This document shows positions 63,601 through 64,000 of a stretch of DNA of 64,000 nt, one piece after another; position 1 is the stretch's first letter; each line of letters begins with the position of its first letter. Both the position numbers and the translations under genes were made by a program. Under the pieces are notes generated by a model. That model had not been told where the DNA came from, made no database searches, and saw only the letters and a list, made by a program, of their open reading frames with translations. Source of the DNA: Phoronis australis (lineage: Eukaryota > Phoronida > Phoronidae); contig NMRA01000039.1 in the NCBI GenBank assembly GCA_002633005.1, positions 890,552 to 954,551 on the forward strand, read 5' to 3'.

Positions 63601-64000
63601 GTCATGTTTTTTTACTTTTATGATTTCTTGAATGGGAGGGTATTTCAAATTTTGTGAGTGACAGTTATTTCACCAAACAATGGAGACTCCTTTGTAACAT
63701 TGGATATGCATCATCTGCTGCTACCTAGTGGCATATCAAGGTATTCTCTGTAAACTTCATACGGGTGCACCAAAAAATTTTCATTCCTGATTGGATTTTC
63801 GCCATTGTGGAAGAAGTGCTGTATTAAAGACTTGTACAGTAAAGTAGTTCTTTAAGCCTCGTTCATGTCTTCACCACTCATTTCATCCTGGTATTTCTGC
63901 CAAACATTGACGATGTTCCTTTTTATAGGTGCCTTCTACCCAGTGGCAGAATTCTGTGGTTGTGCCCTGAACATCAGGTGTTGCCGCGGGTTTCTGTCTT
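3526..64000 (+). CDS. Double-ROCO / tandem-TIR protein with dynein-stalk-like segment (whole gene, 50 exons traced, 3' partial)
   Basis: Gene-level entry; the exons are listed separately below. The spliced CDS in the window is about 8,633 nt (about 2,877 residues) and stays open across every junction. Domain order by residue: LRR about 29-165; pseudo-Roc about 170-330; coiled segment and dynein-stalk-like region about 345-540; COR1 about 600-885; Cys-rich 889-998; beta-rich 999-1180; Tudor/SH3-like 1181-1251; helical 1252-1551; LRR 1552-1850; Roc2 about 1864-2060; COR2 about 2068-2370; TIR1 about 2370-2490; TIR2 about 2511-2672; C-terminal extension to the edge. Roc-COR defines the ROCO family (LRRK, MASL1 and relatives), which are large GTPase scaffolds. 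TIR domains act as adaptors or NAD-cleaving enzymes. Joining everything into one gene rests on compatible phases and the lack of any recognisable terminal exon. Two adjacent genes (break near exons 31-32) and a few missed small exons remain possible. No known gene name is recognised. Confidence 0.75.
4693..4911 (+). CDS. Exon 2: N-terminal LRR (res. 29-101)
   Basis: Acceptor cttttcag, donor gttagt, phase 0 to 0. It encodes [20 protein letters not shown] and ends in [20 protein letters not shown]. That is the cysteine-containing LRR pattern of AMN1/F-box-type repeats (C..LTD.g...la..c..L). Confidence 0.8.
5214..5560. repeat. Dispersed repeat family P, copy 1
   Basis: Shares with 11391-11700 the segment gggacrttat..gctttt....aaaatgcattt followed by ATAGACTTCTTGAAGTTATTA. 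Probably an old SINE-like repeat; no TSD was found. Confidence 0.55.
6217..6409 (+). CDS. Exon 3: N-terminal LRR, continued (res. 102-165)
   Basis: It follows an AAG acceptor (ctgccctcaag), which is less usual than CAG, and ends at GATT|GTAAGT in phase 1. [17 protein letters not shown] is a clear LRR unit, and [18 protein letters not shown] is a second one. Confidence 0.8.
6428..7075. repeat. Dispersed CTAGTGGC repeat, copy 2
   Basis: Begins with the same hairpin as the 44-kb copy (ATGCGCCCAGATATTTATAT then CTGGG) 18 bp after exon 3. Contains several CCCCCTAGTGGCA blocks about 100-200 bp apart. Lacks the GTTGCTCTTGT end. Confidence 0.7.
7170..7381 (+). CDS. Exon 4: degenerate Roc GTPase, P-loop region lost (res. 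166-236)
   Basis: Acceptor atcttacag, donor [28 protein letters not shown] aligns without gaps to the second Roc P-loop segment ([20 protein letters not shown]). The P-loop Gly-Lys pair becomes Glu185-Tyr186. The strand before switch II is kept as YQVNLIEI, but the DxxGQ motif is absent (EIQDKM). Nucleotide binding is therefore unlikely. Confidence 0.75.
8771..8893 (+). CDS. Exon 5: degenerate Roc core (res. 237-277)
   Basis: Acceptor tgtatttcag, donor GTG|GTAAGA, phase 0. [20 protein letters not shown] and INQ-like [11 protein letters not shown] match the helix, strand and 'WLSSI' helix of Roc2 in exon 39. Confidence 0.75.
9381..9520. repeat. (TCTG)n / (TCTGTC) microsatellite
   Basis: About 140 bp of TCTG/TCTC tetramer repeat inside intron 5. 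Both open frames through it are artefacts of the repeat. Confidence 0.95.
10470..10627 (+). CDS. Exon 6: end of degenerate Roc (res. 278-330)
   Basis: Acceptor taatttcag, donor AACAG|GTAAGT, phase 2. [19 protein letters not shown] corresponds to the guanine-specificity strand: canonical GTHADK in Roc2 is LHKDDA here, so the Asp survives but the motif is altered. Confidence 0.75.
11009..11123 (+). CDS. Exon 7: helical linker into stalk (res. 330-368)
   Basis: Acceptor aatttcag, donor CAG|GTAAAA. It encodes the charged, helical [20 protein letters not shown] and ends [11 protein letters not shown]. This is a likely start of the coiled segment preceding the dynein-stalk-like region. Confidence 0.75.
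11213..11304. repeat. 46-bp tandem duplication
   Basis: Two near-identical units containing TGCCATGAAGTGAATACTGT. Intron 7. Confidence 0.9.
11391..11700. repeat. Dispersed repeat family P, copy 2
   Basis: Homologous to 5214-5560. Downstream it carries GGTTCCAGGTTTGATTC, reminiscent of a tRNA B box, so the family may be tRNA-derived. Confidence 0.5.
12583..12660 (+). CDS. Exon 8: coiled segment (res. 369-394)
   Basis: Acceptor atagcttcag, donor GGG|GTAAAT, phase 0. It encodes [20 protein letters not shown] followed by WAEGKG, a polar helix. An alternative acceptor TAG at 12576 would add two codons (Leu-Gln) in frame. Confidence 0.65.
12695..12822. repeat. 63-bp tandem duplication
   Basis: Two units of CAATACATGGATTACCAAAA... 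a few bases after exon 8. Confidence 0.9.
13004..13071. repeat. 20-bp tandem repeat (GAGTGTATCACATTGTATCA)
   Basis: More than three copies of a 20-bp unit in intron 8. Confidence 0.9.
13204..13254 (+). CDS. Exon 9: coiled segment before the dynein-stalk motif (res. 395-411)
   Basis: This short 51-nt exon has acceptor gattacag and donor [26 protein letters not shown] corresponds to the end of dynein coiled-coil 1 (A..AL..i...di), directly before the conserved LKS.K.PP motif. Confidence 0.7.
14105..14460. mobile_element. piggyBac-like MITE with TTAA flanks
   Basis: Left end AGCGATACTAAACCC and right end GGGTTTAGTACCCTT are inverted copies (13 of 15 bases). Both ends abut TTAA (14101-14104 and 14461-14464), the target of piggyBac transposases. 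356 bp, no transposase: non-autonomous. Confidence 0.7.
14678..14776 (+). CDS. Exon 10: dynein stalk signature (res. 412-444)
   Basis: Acceptor catttcag, donor [29 protein letters not shown] matches the dynein heavy chain stalk pattern (v/l)KSmk.PP..V...m.ai.iL. It is the strongest single match to the dynein microtubule-binding stalk family. Confidence 0.75.
15005..15088 (+). CDS. Exon 11: dynein microtubule-binding-domain-like (res. 445-472)
   Basis: Acceptor ttttgtag, donor CCA|GTGAGT. The segment [19 protein letters not shown] followed by RFDP parallels axonemal dynein W.paK.lL.D..fl..L..fdkd. Confidence 0.75.
15852..15929 (+). CDS. Exon 12: dynein microtubule-binding-domain-like (res. 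473-498)
   Basis: Acceptor gttttccag, donor CTG|GTATGT, phase 0. [19 protein letters not shown] fits the helical stretch between the 'FD.d.I' and 'S.aa..l..WV' motifs of the dynein stalk head. Confidence 0.7.
15930..17316. other. Intron 12, no further gene seen
   Basis: Apart from the repeat at 16065, I see only AT-rich intronic sequence. Short antisense ORFs at 16356-16858 have no family resemblance. Confidence 0.5.
16065..16290. repeat. Dispersed repeat 'cacaatatggcgga', copy 1
   Basis: CACAATATGGCGGACAAGTG followed by AT-rich sequence; related diverged copies at 29872-30065 and 38174-38325. Confidence 0.4.
17317..17433 (+). CDS. Exon 13: dynein stalk-head C-terminal motif (res. 499-537)
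   Basis: Acceptor tttttcag, donor [29 protein letters not shown] matches dynein S.aa..lc.WV.AM..Y.kv, and it is followed by a charged stretch ending YPAQK where dynein has its 'v.Pkk'. The second stalk helix that would follow in dynein is not evident. Confidence 0.75.
18056..18283 (+). CDS. Exon 14: linker into COR1 (res. 538-613)
   Basis: Acceptor atgttttag, donor ATG|GTATTG (weak), phase 0. It encodes [20 protein letters not shown] and later [20 protein letters not shown]. No family is recognised; it sits between the stalk-like region and COR1. Confidence 0.7.
18284..19402. other. Intron 14, with a small 35-bp direct repeat near its end
   Basis: No exon-like ORF with splice sites. ATCAGACCTGCTATCCTAGA occurs twice at 19240-19300. 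Confidence 0.5.
19403..19606 (+). CDS. Exon 15: COR1 domain, N-terminal part (res. 614-681)
   Basis: Acceptor catctgcag, donor [27 protein letters not shown] matches the COR 'G.L....l..lW' winged-helix segment. The preceding [16 protein letters not shown] resembles the L..LP..y of COR. Confidence 0.8.
20062..20794. mobile_element. Candidate MITE mosaic with TCCTTTGCATTAG arms
   Basis: TCCTTTGCATTAG at 20062-20074 is inverted as CTAATGCAAAGGA at 20782-20794. Inner inverted pairs (CCTTTTGCATT/AATGCAAAAGG) lie near 20247-20330. No clear TSD; could be nested elements. Confidence 0.4.
20791..20921. repeat. About 47-bp tandem repeat, three copies
   Basis: Three copies of GCATTACTGATCCATTCCCA...GAATAGAACTAA in intron 15. 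Confidence 0.9.
21133..21300 (+). CDS. Exon 16: COR1 domain (res. 682-737)
   Basis: Acceptor ctcgtttcag, donor [28 protein letters not shown] and YYLVPACTL match the ROCO pattern 'lL.lm..FgL......ylvPc.L'. A SINE is inserted nine bases after the exon end. Confidence 0.8.
21320..21565 (+). mobile_element. tRNA-derived SINE, copy 1, with 10-bp target-site duplication
   Basis: The head (21329-21398) has a tRNA-like shape: 5' GTGTGGCC pairs with 3' GGTCACAC, the T arm is GTGGG-TTCAAGT-CCCAC, and the B box GGTTCAAGTCC is exact. A non-tRNA body and an ATTATTTTT tail follow. ATAACCACTC flanks it at 21310-21319 and 21566-21575. Not a tRNA gene: it has a long fused body and weak anticodon arm. Confidence 0.8.
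21580..22030. repeat. Dispersed repeat family X, copy 1
   Basis: Begins TTAAGGTTATGTTGGGCCTT and shares many segments with 37475-37990, for example CCTTATCAACAAGT and CAGTTTC.GAAAT.AT.ATTTCGTTT. A non-coding, degenerate transposon remnant. Confidence 0.65.
22136..22355 (+). CDS. Exon 17: COR1 domain, C-terminal part (res. 738-810)
   Basis: Acceptor gccgttctag, donor GGAG|GTCAGC, phase 1. [20 protein letters not shown], then [20 protein letters not shown], match COR 'y.F.flP.glf.rli..l...lWr.G.ll....a.v'. The frame stays open in the intron to about 22693, which is not coding. Confidence 0.8.
22673..23000. repeat. 164-bp near-perfect tandem duplication
   Basis: Copies 22673-22836 and 22837-23000 differ at about one base (CACCAGG/CACCAAG). 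Evidently recent. Lies downstream of exon 17 and includes the false ORF's stop codon. Confidence 0.95.
23098..23345. repeat. Dispersed repeat family Y, copy 1
   Basis: Shares AGTAGTCTCCCCTGATG, AAGTGGCTAAGCCAT and AATAGTTATTA blocks in the same order as 60475-60735. Confidence 0.65.
23975..24195 (+). CDS. Exon 18: end of COR1 (res. 811-884)
   Basis: Acceptor gtcttgcag, donor [29 protein letters not shown], then a helical stretch ending [19 protein letters not shown], parallel COR2's [20 protein letters not shown] and the helix after it. Confidence 0.8.
24911..25049 (+). CDS. Exon 19: Cys-rich module, part 1 (res. 885-930)
   Basis: Acceptor tttgttgcag, donor [25 protein letters not shown] and [10 protein letters not shown] form two Cys pairs (C-x3-C, C-x2-C) plus a His, a likely zinc knuckle like those following COR in ROCO proteins. 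Confidence 0.8.
25100..25412. repeat. About 159-bp diverged tandem duplication
   Basis: GATATTTGCCTGGCAGAG and AATGCCAAATCAGAATC each occur twice, about 159 bp apart, in intron 19. Confidence 0.8.
26129..26331 (+). CDS. Exon 20: Cys-rich module, part 2 (res. 931-998)
   Basis: Acceptor ttccatcag, donor TGG|GTAAGT. It has 13 cysteines: [18 protein letters not shown], then [11 protein letters not shown]. The spacing CxxCxxC...CxC...CCxxCxxCxxC looks like a two-zinc cluster. The class (RING, PHD-like or novel) cannot be decided by eye. Confidence 0.8.
26332..27548. other. Intron 20, nothing recognised
   Basis: AT-rich; no supported exon, RNA gene or clear repeat seen. Confidence 0.45.
27549..27667 (+). 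CDS. Exon 21: beta-rich region (res. 999-1037)
   Basis: Acceptor gtatttcag, donor GATAG|GTATGT, phase 2. [20 protein letters not shown] is followed by Ser/Gly-rich sequence. No family is recognised. Confidence 0.7.
28108..28212 (+). CDS. Exon 22: beta-rich region (res. 1038-1072)
   Basis: Acceptor ttgtcttcag, donor AAAAT|GTAAGC, phase 2. Alternating hydrophobics ([18 protein letters not shown]) indicate beta strands. The family is not recognised. Confidence 0.7.
28850..29330 (-). repeat. Dispersed repeat family X, inverted copy
   Basis: Reads as the reverse complement of 37475-37990: ATTCATGTGAAACTTTC, TTATGATTTTTATGAAAAAT and TAAATTTTACTAAAAGTAAATGGTCACGT-type blocks come in the expected reversed order. 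Confidence 0.55.
29360..29537 (+). CDS. Exon 23: beta-rich region (res. 1073-1132)
   Basis: Acceptor aaatttcag, donor [27 protein letters not shown] and [18 protein letters not shown] suggest a beta-sandwich. A SPRY-like fold is conceivable from 'GD.l.v.v...' but unproven. Confidence 0.75.
29658..29801 (+). CDS. Exon 24: beta-rich region (res. 1133-1180)
   Basis: Acceptor gtcttacag, donor [29 protein letters not shown], then [12 protein letters not shown], continue the beta-rich segment. No family is recognised. Confidence 0.75.
29872..30065. repeat. Dispersed repeat 'cacaatatggcgga', copy 2
   Basis: GGCACAATGTGGCAGACAAG followed by a similar AT-rich body as at 16065. Confidence 0.4.
30578..30791 (+). 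CDS. Exon 25: Tudor/SH3-like segment (res. 1181-1251)
   Basis: Acceptor tgttccag, donor GGAG|GTTTGT, phase 1. [20 protein letters not shown] and [15 protein letters not shown] fit the small barrel pattern 'W..G.I..i..dG...v.d..g....v....i.P' of Tudor, MIB/HERC2 and SH3-like domains. The exact family is undecided. Confidence 0.75.
30792..31820. other. Intron 25 with (AC)n microsatellite at 31448-31488
   Basis: Only a short CA-rich run stands out. No supported gene. Confidence 0.5.
31821..31973 (+). CDS. Exon 26: unassigned (res. 1252-1302)
   Basis: Acceptor gtgtttag, donor CGAG|GTATTG, phase 1. [20 protein letters not shown], then [10 protein letters not shown]. No family is recognised. Confidence 0.7.
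31974..33269. other. Intron 26, nothing recognised
   Basis: AT-rich, with no supported exon or repeat identified. Confidence 0.45.
33270..33452 (+). CDS. Exon 27: unassigned (res. 1303-1363)
   Basis: Acceptor cactttcag, donor ATGG|GTAAGT, phase 1. [19 protein letters not shown], then [16 protein letters not shown]. No family is recognised. Confidence 0.7.
34943..35660. repeat. About 430-bp diverged tandem repeat ('gggtcattaggtgca')
   Basis: GGTCAAAGGTCATTGGGTGC (34957) and GGTCAAAGGTCATTGAGTGC (about 35390) start two similar units. Both continue with TCACAAGTCTGATTGGTA and GGGGTCATTAGGTGCATTTT. More diverged relatives extend back to about 34370. Confidence 0.8.
35801..35825. repeat. Short palindrome (12-bp arms)
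   Basis: ATTATTGTCACG and CGTGACAATAAT flank a single C. It overlaps the 3' end of the retroelement remnant. Confidence 0.85.
35808..36122 (-). mobile_element. Non-LTR retrotransposon 3' remnant with zf-RVT-like motif
   Basis: The minus-strand frame contains [20 protein letters not shown] followed by CEF and FLENVFK. That is the 'C.fC...pETl.HLFw.C....fW' zinc-binding motif found after the reverse transcriptase of many LINEs. Only this end is seen; a fossil in intron 27. Confidence 0.65.
36682..36834. repeat. 37-bp tandem repeat, four copies
   Basis: Unit ATGTATGATACTGCTCATAT... ending CCCTTCATTCT, nearly identical copies, ending 30 bp before exon 28. Confidence 0.95.
36864..37006 (+). CDS. 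Exon 28: helical region (res. 1364-1411)
   Basis: Acceptor gtacttcag, donor [29 protein letters not shown], then [15 protein letters not shown], are predicted helices. A 37-bp tandem repeat ends about 30 bp before the acceptor. Confidence 0.75.
37475..37990. repeat. Dispersed repeat family X, copy 2
   Basis: Homologous to 21580-22030 in the same orientation; both start TTAAGGTT(A/T)TGT.GG.CCTTATCAACAAG. Confidence 0.65.
38073..38170. repeat. About 41-bp tandem repeat
   Basis: TTATTGGTATGTTATACATT occurs three times. It abuts a 'cacaatatggcgga' repeat copy (38174-38325). Confidence 0.85.
38499..38561 (+). CDS. Exon 29: small linker exon (res. 1412-1432)
   Basis: This 63-nt exon has acceptor tgtttcag and donor GAG|GTGAGT, and encodes [20 protein letters not shown] plus E. 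It is phase-neutral on both sides, so it could be skipped without a frameshift. Confidence 0.65.
39323..39538 (+). CDS. Exon 30: helical region with GC donor (res. 1433-1504)
   Basis: Acceptor gtatttcag. [19 protein letters not shown] and [13 protein letters not shown] are amphipathic helices. No GT donor lies near the end. AACAAT|GCAAGT is a consensus GC-AG donor and restores phase 0 with exon 31. Confidence 0.7.
39640..39800. repeat. Dispersed repeat family Z, copy 1
   Basis: GGTGGTGTACA, TGCTCAGGTAGGTTATACAA and a 'gggacatatcaacgaa' block recur in order at 43108-43200. Confidence 0.55.
40755..40847. repeat. 46-bp perfect tandem duplication
   Basis: GTTTACAGCATGTCCTGTCA... repeated exactly twice in intron 30. 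Confidence 0.95.
41060..41200 (+). CDS. Exon 31: charged linker (res. 1505-1551)
   Basis: Acceptor ttactgcag, donor [29 protein letters not shown] is a charged, probably disordered tether, followed by [17 protein letters not shown]. If the locus were two genes, the break would most likely be near here. Confidence 0.7.
41446..41830. mobile_element. Candidate MITE ('ccctgttcagacca')
   Basis: Left CCCTGTTCAGACCAACTAAA resembles the inverse of right AAAACCGCTTTGGTATGAAT. Ends imperfect, TSD not clear. Confidence 0.35.
42276..42407 (+). CDS. Exon 32: second LRR block, first repeat (res. 1552-1595)
   Basis: Acceptor ttttgcag, donor [29 protein letters not shown] ends in ICE and joins in frame to LPEEL in exon 33, completing an L.L.NN.i..LP..l repeat across the 4-kb intron. 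Confidence 0.8.
42576..43070. mobile_element. hAT-like MITE, TIR CAGGGCTTGGAAT, flanked by TTCTAT
   Basis: CAGGGCTTGGAAT at the left and ATTCCAAGCCCTG at the right are exact inverted copies. TTCTAT borders both ends (42570-42575 and 43071-43076). The CAGGG terminus is hAT-like, but the flank is 6 rather than the usual 8 bp. 495 bp, no transposase. Confidence 0.75.
43095..43280. repeat. Dispersed repeat family Z, copy 2
   Basis: GGTGGTGTACA and GTTGCTCAGGCAGGTTACAC match 39640-39800. Confidence 0.5.
44348..46053. mobile_element. Long CTAGTGGC element: about 410-bp internal repeats, hairpin 5' end
   Basis: Starts with hairpin ATGCGCCCACATATTTATAT-GTGGACGCAT and ends AACGCTCCGCGTTGCTCTTG. Between are about four units of roughly 410 bp (starts near 44540, 44948, 45376, 45783). 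Each is built of sub-blocks ending in variants of CTAGTGGC. Two truncated relatives lie at 2170 and 6428. No ORF; class unknown. Confidence 0.7.
46475..46711 (+). CDS. Exon 33: LRR block (res. 1596-1674)
   Basis: Acceptor tgtatttcag, donor AAG|GTTTGC. It holds canonical LRRs: [20 protein letters not shown] and [20 protein letters not shown] show the L.L......i..LP... period of about 23, typical of ROCO LRR arrays. Confidence 0.85.
47040..47168 (+). CDS. Exon 34: LRR continuation (res. 1675-1717)
   Basis: Acceptor tcgtttcag, donor [24 protein letters not shown] ends one repeat; the rest ([20 protein letters not shown]) is not LRR. Confidence 0.75.
48111..48243 (+). CDS. Exon 35: between LRR units (res. 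1718-1761)
   Basis: Acceptor ttttgacag, donor ACAT|GTATGT, phase 1. [20 protein letters not shown] slightly resembles an EF-hand but lacks the full calcium loop. The next intron is packed with antisense mobile DNA. Confidence 0.7.
48585..48922 (-). pseudogene. Ubiquitin-specific protease (USP) C-terminal fragment, broken
   Basis: The minus-strand frame reads [11 protein letters not shown], then [20 protein letters not shown] followed by STYCWN. This is the USP pattern V.f...L.l.p...Y.L.aV..H.g...sGHy.ay, including the catalytic-His box. The frame then hits TGA (48611-48613) exactly where the family has Trp, and resumes as LHFDDNRA (family W..FdD..v). I infer a pseudogene or relic antisense in intron 35. 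The catalytic Cys part was not found. Confidence 0.6.
49720..50760 (-). mobile_element. Degenerate retroelement: RT thumb region and PD-(D/E)XK-like nuclease
   Basis: Reading leftwards on the minus strand: about 50760-50640 [20 protein letters not shown]; after a frameshift, FLGKLNHLN...[11 protein letters not shown]...[10 protein letters not shown]...ALYRSRN (50620-50336), typical of RT thumb/connection regions. Then at 49961-49728, [20 protein letters not shown] followed by VPSEE, the 'PDi...s......ElTvP.E' nuclease motif often found with such elements. Several frames: a fossil. Confidence 0.65.
50937..51160 (+). mobile_element. tRNA-derived SINE, copy 2
   Basis: Head 50937-51007 has A box TGGCCTAGTGGG and B box GGTTAGAGTCC (one change). 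The body matches copy 1 (CCCTTGAGTCAGGTCTCTAG, AATCAGTGCA.TGG, CCTGCAATTATTTTT). No clear TSD. Its T-rich tail lies directly against the acceptor of exon 36. Confidence 0.8.
51173..51355 (+). CDS. Exon 36: LRR block (res. 1762-1822)
   Basis: Acceptor ttactgtgtacag, partly inside a SINE tail; donor AGAG|GTAGGT, phase 1. [20 protein letters not shown] and [16 protein letters not shown] are LRR units. The block starts mid-repeat (GGVPPEIF), so one LRR exon may be missing upstream. Confidence 0.8.
52392..52557 (+). CDS. Exon 37: last LRR and Roc2 P-loop (res. 1823-1877)
   Basis: Acceptor catttacag, donor ACTAG|GTGAGT, phase 2. [13 protein letters not shown] is a full Walker A motif (Gly1870 to Lys1876-Thr1877) with the usual preceding basic segment. 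The intron splits the motif just before the Ser. Confidence 0.85.
52680..52925. repeat. Degenerate short tandem repeat (GTT/ATT-GCTCAG)
   Basis: Many variants of GTTGCTCAG, GTTGTTCAG and ATTGCTCAG in tandem, between exons 37 and 38. Confidence 0.8.
53272..53394 (+). CDS. Exon 38: Roc2 GTPase (res. 1878-1918)
   Basis: Acceptor tccttcttag, donor TACAG|GTACAT, phase 2. [20 protein letters not shown] is followed by [11 protein letters not shown], the effector/switch I strand typical of Roc ('T.Gi.i..w.i'). Confidence 0.85.
54033..54225 (+). CDS. Exon 39: Roc2 switch II and specificity motif (res. 1919-1983)
   Basis: Acceptor tatttccag, donor [28 protein letters not shown] carries DFAGQ (G3). 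FVIGTHADK carries the Roc form of G4 (THxD). All motifs for GTP binding are present. Confidence 0.9.
54428..54679 (+). CDS. Exon 40: end of Roc2, linker to COR2 (res. 1984-2067)
   Basis: Acceptor ggttacag, donor [29 protein letters not shown] contains the G5-like 'SS.tg.G...L...i' helix. [13 protein letters not shown] is the start of COR ('iP..w..le..i'). Confidence 0.85.
55031..55432. mobile_element. MITE with long terminal inverted repeats (CCGGTTGCATGAAACAGTCC)
   Basis: Left CCGGTTGCATGAAACAGTCC-AAAATAGGGACTCAA and right TTGAGTCCCTATTTTGGGAC-TGTTTCATGCAACCGG are inverse; pairing continues at GATTTAGGGA/TCCCTAAATC. About 400 bp, no transposase; terminus style resembles Harbinger-type elements. 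Confidence 0.7.
55688..55858 (+). CDS. Exon 41: COR2 domain (res. 2068-2124)
   Basis: Acceptor acttttgcag, donor [29 protein letters not shown] and [15 protein letters not shown] match COR 'fl.e.G.i.yf......v.ldPqWl.d....vv'. The exon end and donor are tandemly copied downstream. Confidence 0.9.
55832..56370. repeat. About 125-bp tandem array that copies the exon 41 3' end and donor
   Basis: Five units. Unit 1 includes the real exon end (TCTGTTATACAG|GTAGGAGG at 55858). Later cognates end at 55982, 56110, 56234 and 56356, each with (A/C)TACAG followed by GTAGGAGG (ATAGGAGG in unit 3), then GGGCATTACAT, then GTCTGGCAGGTTG. Confidence 0.9.
56568..56732 (+). CDS. Exon 42: COR2 domain (res. 2125-2179)
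   Basis: Acceptor cctttacag, donor [28 protein letters not shown], then [20 protein letters not shown], match COR 'lW..y......l..lme.F.l.......ivPcLLp'. Confidence 0.9.
56880..57160. repeat. About 60-bp diverged tandem repeat reaching the exon 43 acceptor
   Basis: Units share CTTCATTTG....(A/T)ATTCA......TTTGAAT...AGCAGAAAG. The last unit carries the true acceptor ATTCATTGTAG|TTTGAATGG. An earlier unit has ATTCATTTTAG|TTTGAATAA (about 56940). Confidence 0.7.
57149..58118 (+). CDS. Exon 43: end of COR2 and TIR-like domain 1 (res. 2180-2502)
   Basis: The longest exon (970 nt); acceptor ttcattgtag, donor ACAG|GTAACC, phase 1. COR2 ends with [19 protein letters not shown] and [23 protein letters not shown]1 is about 2370-2490: [53 protein letters not shown]. 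Where active TIR domains have a glutamate after this Cys, TIR1 reads CQRMF, so it is probably not an NADase. Confidence 0.9.
58687..58914 (+). CDS. Exon 44: TIR domain 2, first half (res. 2503-2578)
   Basis: Acceptor tcttctgcag, donor GAGG|GTAAGG, phase 1. [16 protein letters not shown] is box 1. [20 protein letters not shown] is the BB-loop region ('D.e.i..g..l...i..g'). Confidence 0.9.
58919..60110. other. Intron 44, nothing recognised
   Basis: AT-rich. A plus-strand ORF at 59164-59502 lacks family resemblance and splice context. Confidence 0.45.
60119..60273 (+). CDS. Exon 45: TIR domain 2, second half (res. 2579-2630)
   Basis: Acceptor cgttgcag, donor [29 protein letters not shown] followed by FRFAH. 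The glutamate in CQMEF sits where SARM1/bacterial TIR catalytic Glu lies, so TIR2 could be an active NADase. Confidence 0.85.
60475..60735. repeat. Dispersed repeat family Y, copy 2
   Basis: Shares AGTAGTCTCCCCTGATG, GGTGGCTGAGCCAT and TAATAGTTATTA blocks with 23098-23345. Confidence 0.65.
60772..60897 (+). CDS. Exon 46: end of TIR2 (res. 2631-2672)
   Basis: Acceptor ttgttttcag, donor [26 protein letters not shown] corresponds to [13 protein letters not shown] after TIR1. It ends in the helix [19 protein letters not shown]. Confidence 0.75.
61107..61140. repeat. 34-bp palindrome (16-bp arms, TT spacer)
   Basis: CATGGCCTTAGACCTT and AAGGTCTAAGGCCATG pair perfectly around two T. In intron 46. 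Confidence 0.95.
61348..61542 (+). CDS. Exon 47: C-terminal extension (res. 2673-2737)
   Basis: Acceptor catttcag, donor [29 protein letters not shown], then [20 protein letters not shown]. No family recognised; acidic end. Confidence 0.75.
62193..62450 (+). CDS. Exon 48: C-terminal extension (res. 2738-2823)
   Basis: Acceptor gttatcacag, donor [28 protein letters not shown], then [20 protein letters not shown]. This looks like the globular region that ends many ROCO-type proteins ('f.l.Ce......h'), but I cannot name it. Confidence 0.8.
62960..63180. repeat. 27-bp pyrimidine-rich minisatellite with one unresolved base
   Basis: About eight copies of (C)CCCTTATCAATCTTCCC(C/A)TT-CTCATCTT. A single N at 63090 and a local phase slip suggest an assembly join. 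ORFs across it on both strands are repeat artefacts. Confidence 0.95.
63466..63557 (+). CDS. Exon 49: C-terminal extension (res. 2824-2853)
   Basis: Acceptor ttttctag, donor AAGAG|GTGGGC, phase 2. [20 protein letters not shown]. Ends one codon before the conserved CLLPSG of exon 50. Confidence 0.75.
63929..64000 (+). CDS. Exon 50: C-terminal 'iWLC..H' motif, cut by window edge
   Basis: Acceptor ctttttatag. [20 protein letters not shown] matches the 'G...WLC..H' motif near the C terminus of many invertebrate ROCO proteins. The frame is open to the edge; the stop and 3' UTR lie beyond. Confidence 0.75.

Overview
The window is animal nuclear DNA. It is AT-rich and intron-dense, has GT-AG introns averaging about 1.2 kb, and is full of SINE, MITE and retroelement debris. 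I see no bacterial operon logic. The gene content (ROCO GTPase module, TIR domains, dynein-stalk-like sequence) and the repeat style suggest a marine invertebrate, perhaps a deuterostome such as a hemichordate or lancelet. The taxon is a guess.

Nearly all coding sequence I can support belongs to ONE very large plus-strand gene. I traced 50 exons by hand, from an ATG at 3526 to the window edge. Every exon has a recognisable acceptor and donor, and the reading phase is preserved across all 49 introns. That gives about 8.6 kb of coding sequence, or roughly 2,877 residues. The stop codon is beyond the right edge.

Predicted domain order: N-terminal leucine-rich repeats (exons 1-3); a degenerate Roc-type GTPase fold without a P-loop (exons 4-6); a coiled segment plus a region strongly resembling the microtubule-binding stalk of dynein heavy chains (exons 7-13); a first COR domain (exons 14-18); a cysteine-rich, probably zinc-binding, module (exons 19-20); a beta-rich region ending in a Tudor/SH3-like segment (exons 21-25); a helical region (exons 26-31); a second LRR block (exons 32-37); a canonical Roc GTPase with intact P-loop, DxxGQ and THxD motifs (exons 37-40); a second COR (exons 41-43); a first TIR-like domain lacking the usual catalytic glutamate (exon 43); a second TIR domain retaining it (exons 44-46); and a C-terminal extension (exons 47-50). 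The protein therefore looks like a double ROCO in which Roc and TIR each occur as a degenerate copy plus an intact copy, with a dynein-stalk-like segment between Roc1 and COR1. By family analogy it would be a cytoplasmic signalling scaffold, possibly in innate immunity or cell death, that could link to microtubules. That function is inference.

Layout: 1-3477 is upstream sequence with a repeat and no recognised exon. 3478-42.4 kb holds the first half of the gene. 42.4-46.5 kb is an intron filled by a MITE and a 1.7 kb satellite-like element. 46.5-64 kb holds the second half. Introns contain two tRNA-derived SINE copies that lie against splice sites, antisense remnants of retroelements and of a ubiquitin-specific protease, several MITEs, several dispersed repeat families, and many short tandem duplications. 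Two of these tandem arrays copy the exon 41 donor and the exon 43 acceptor.
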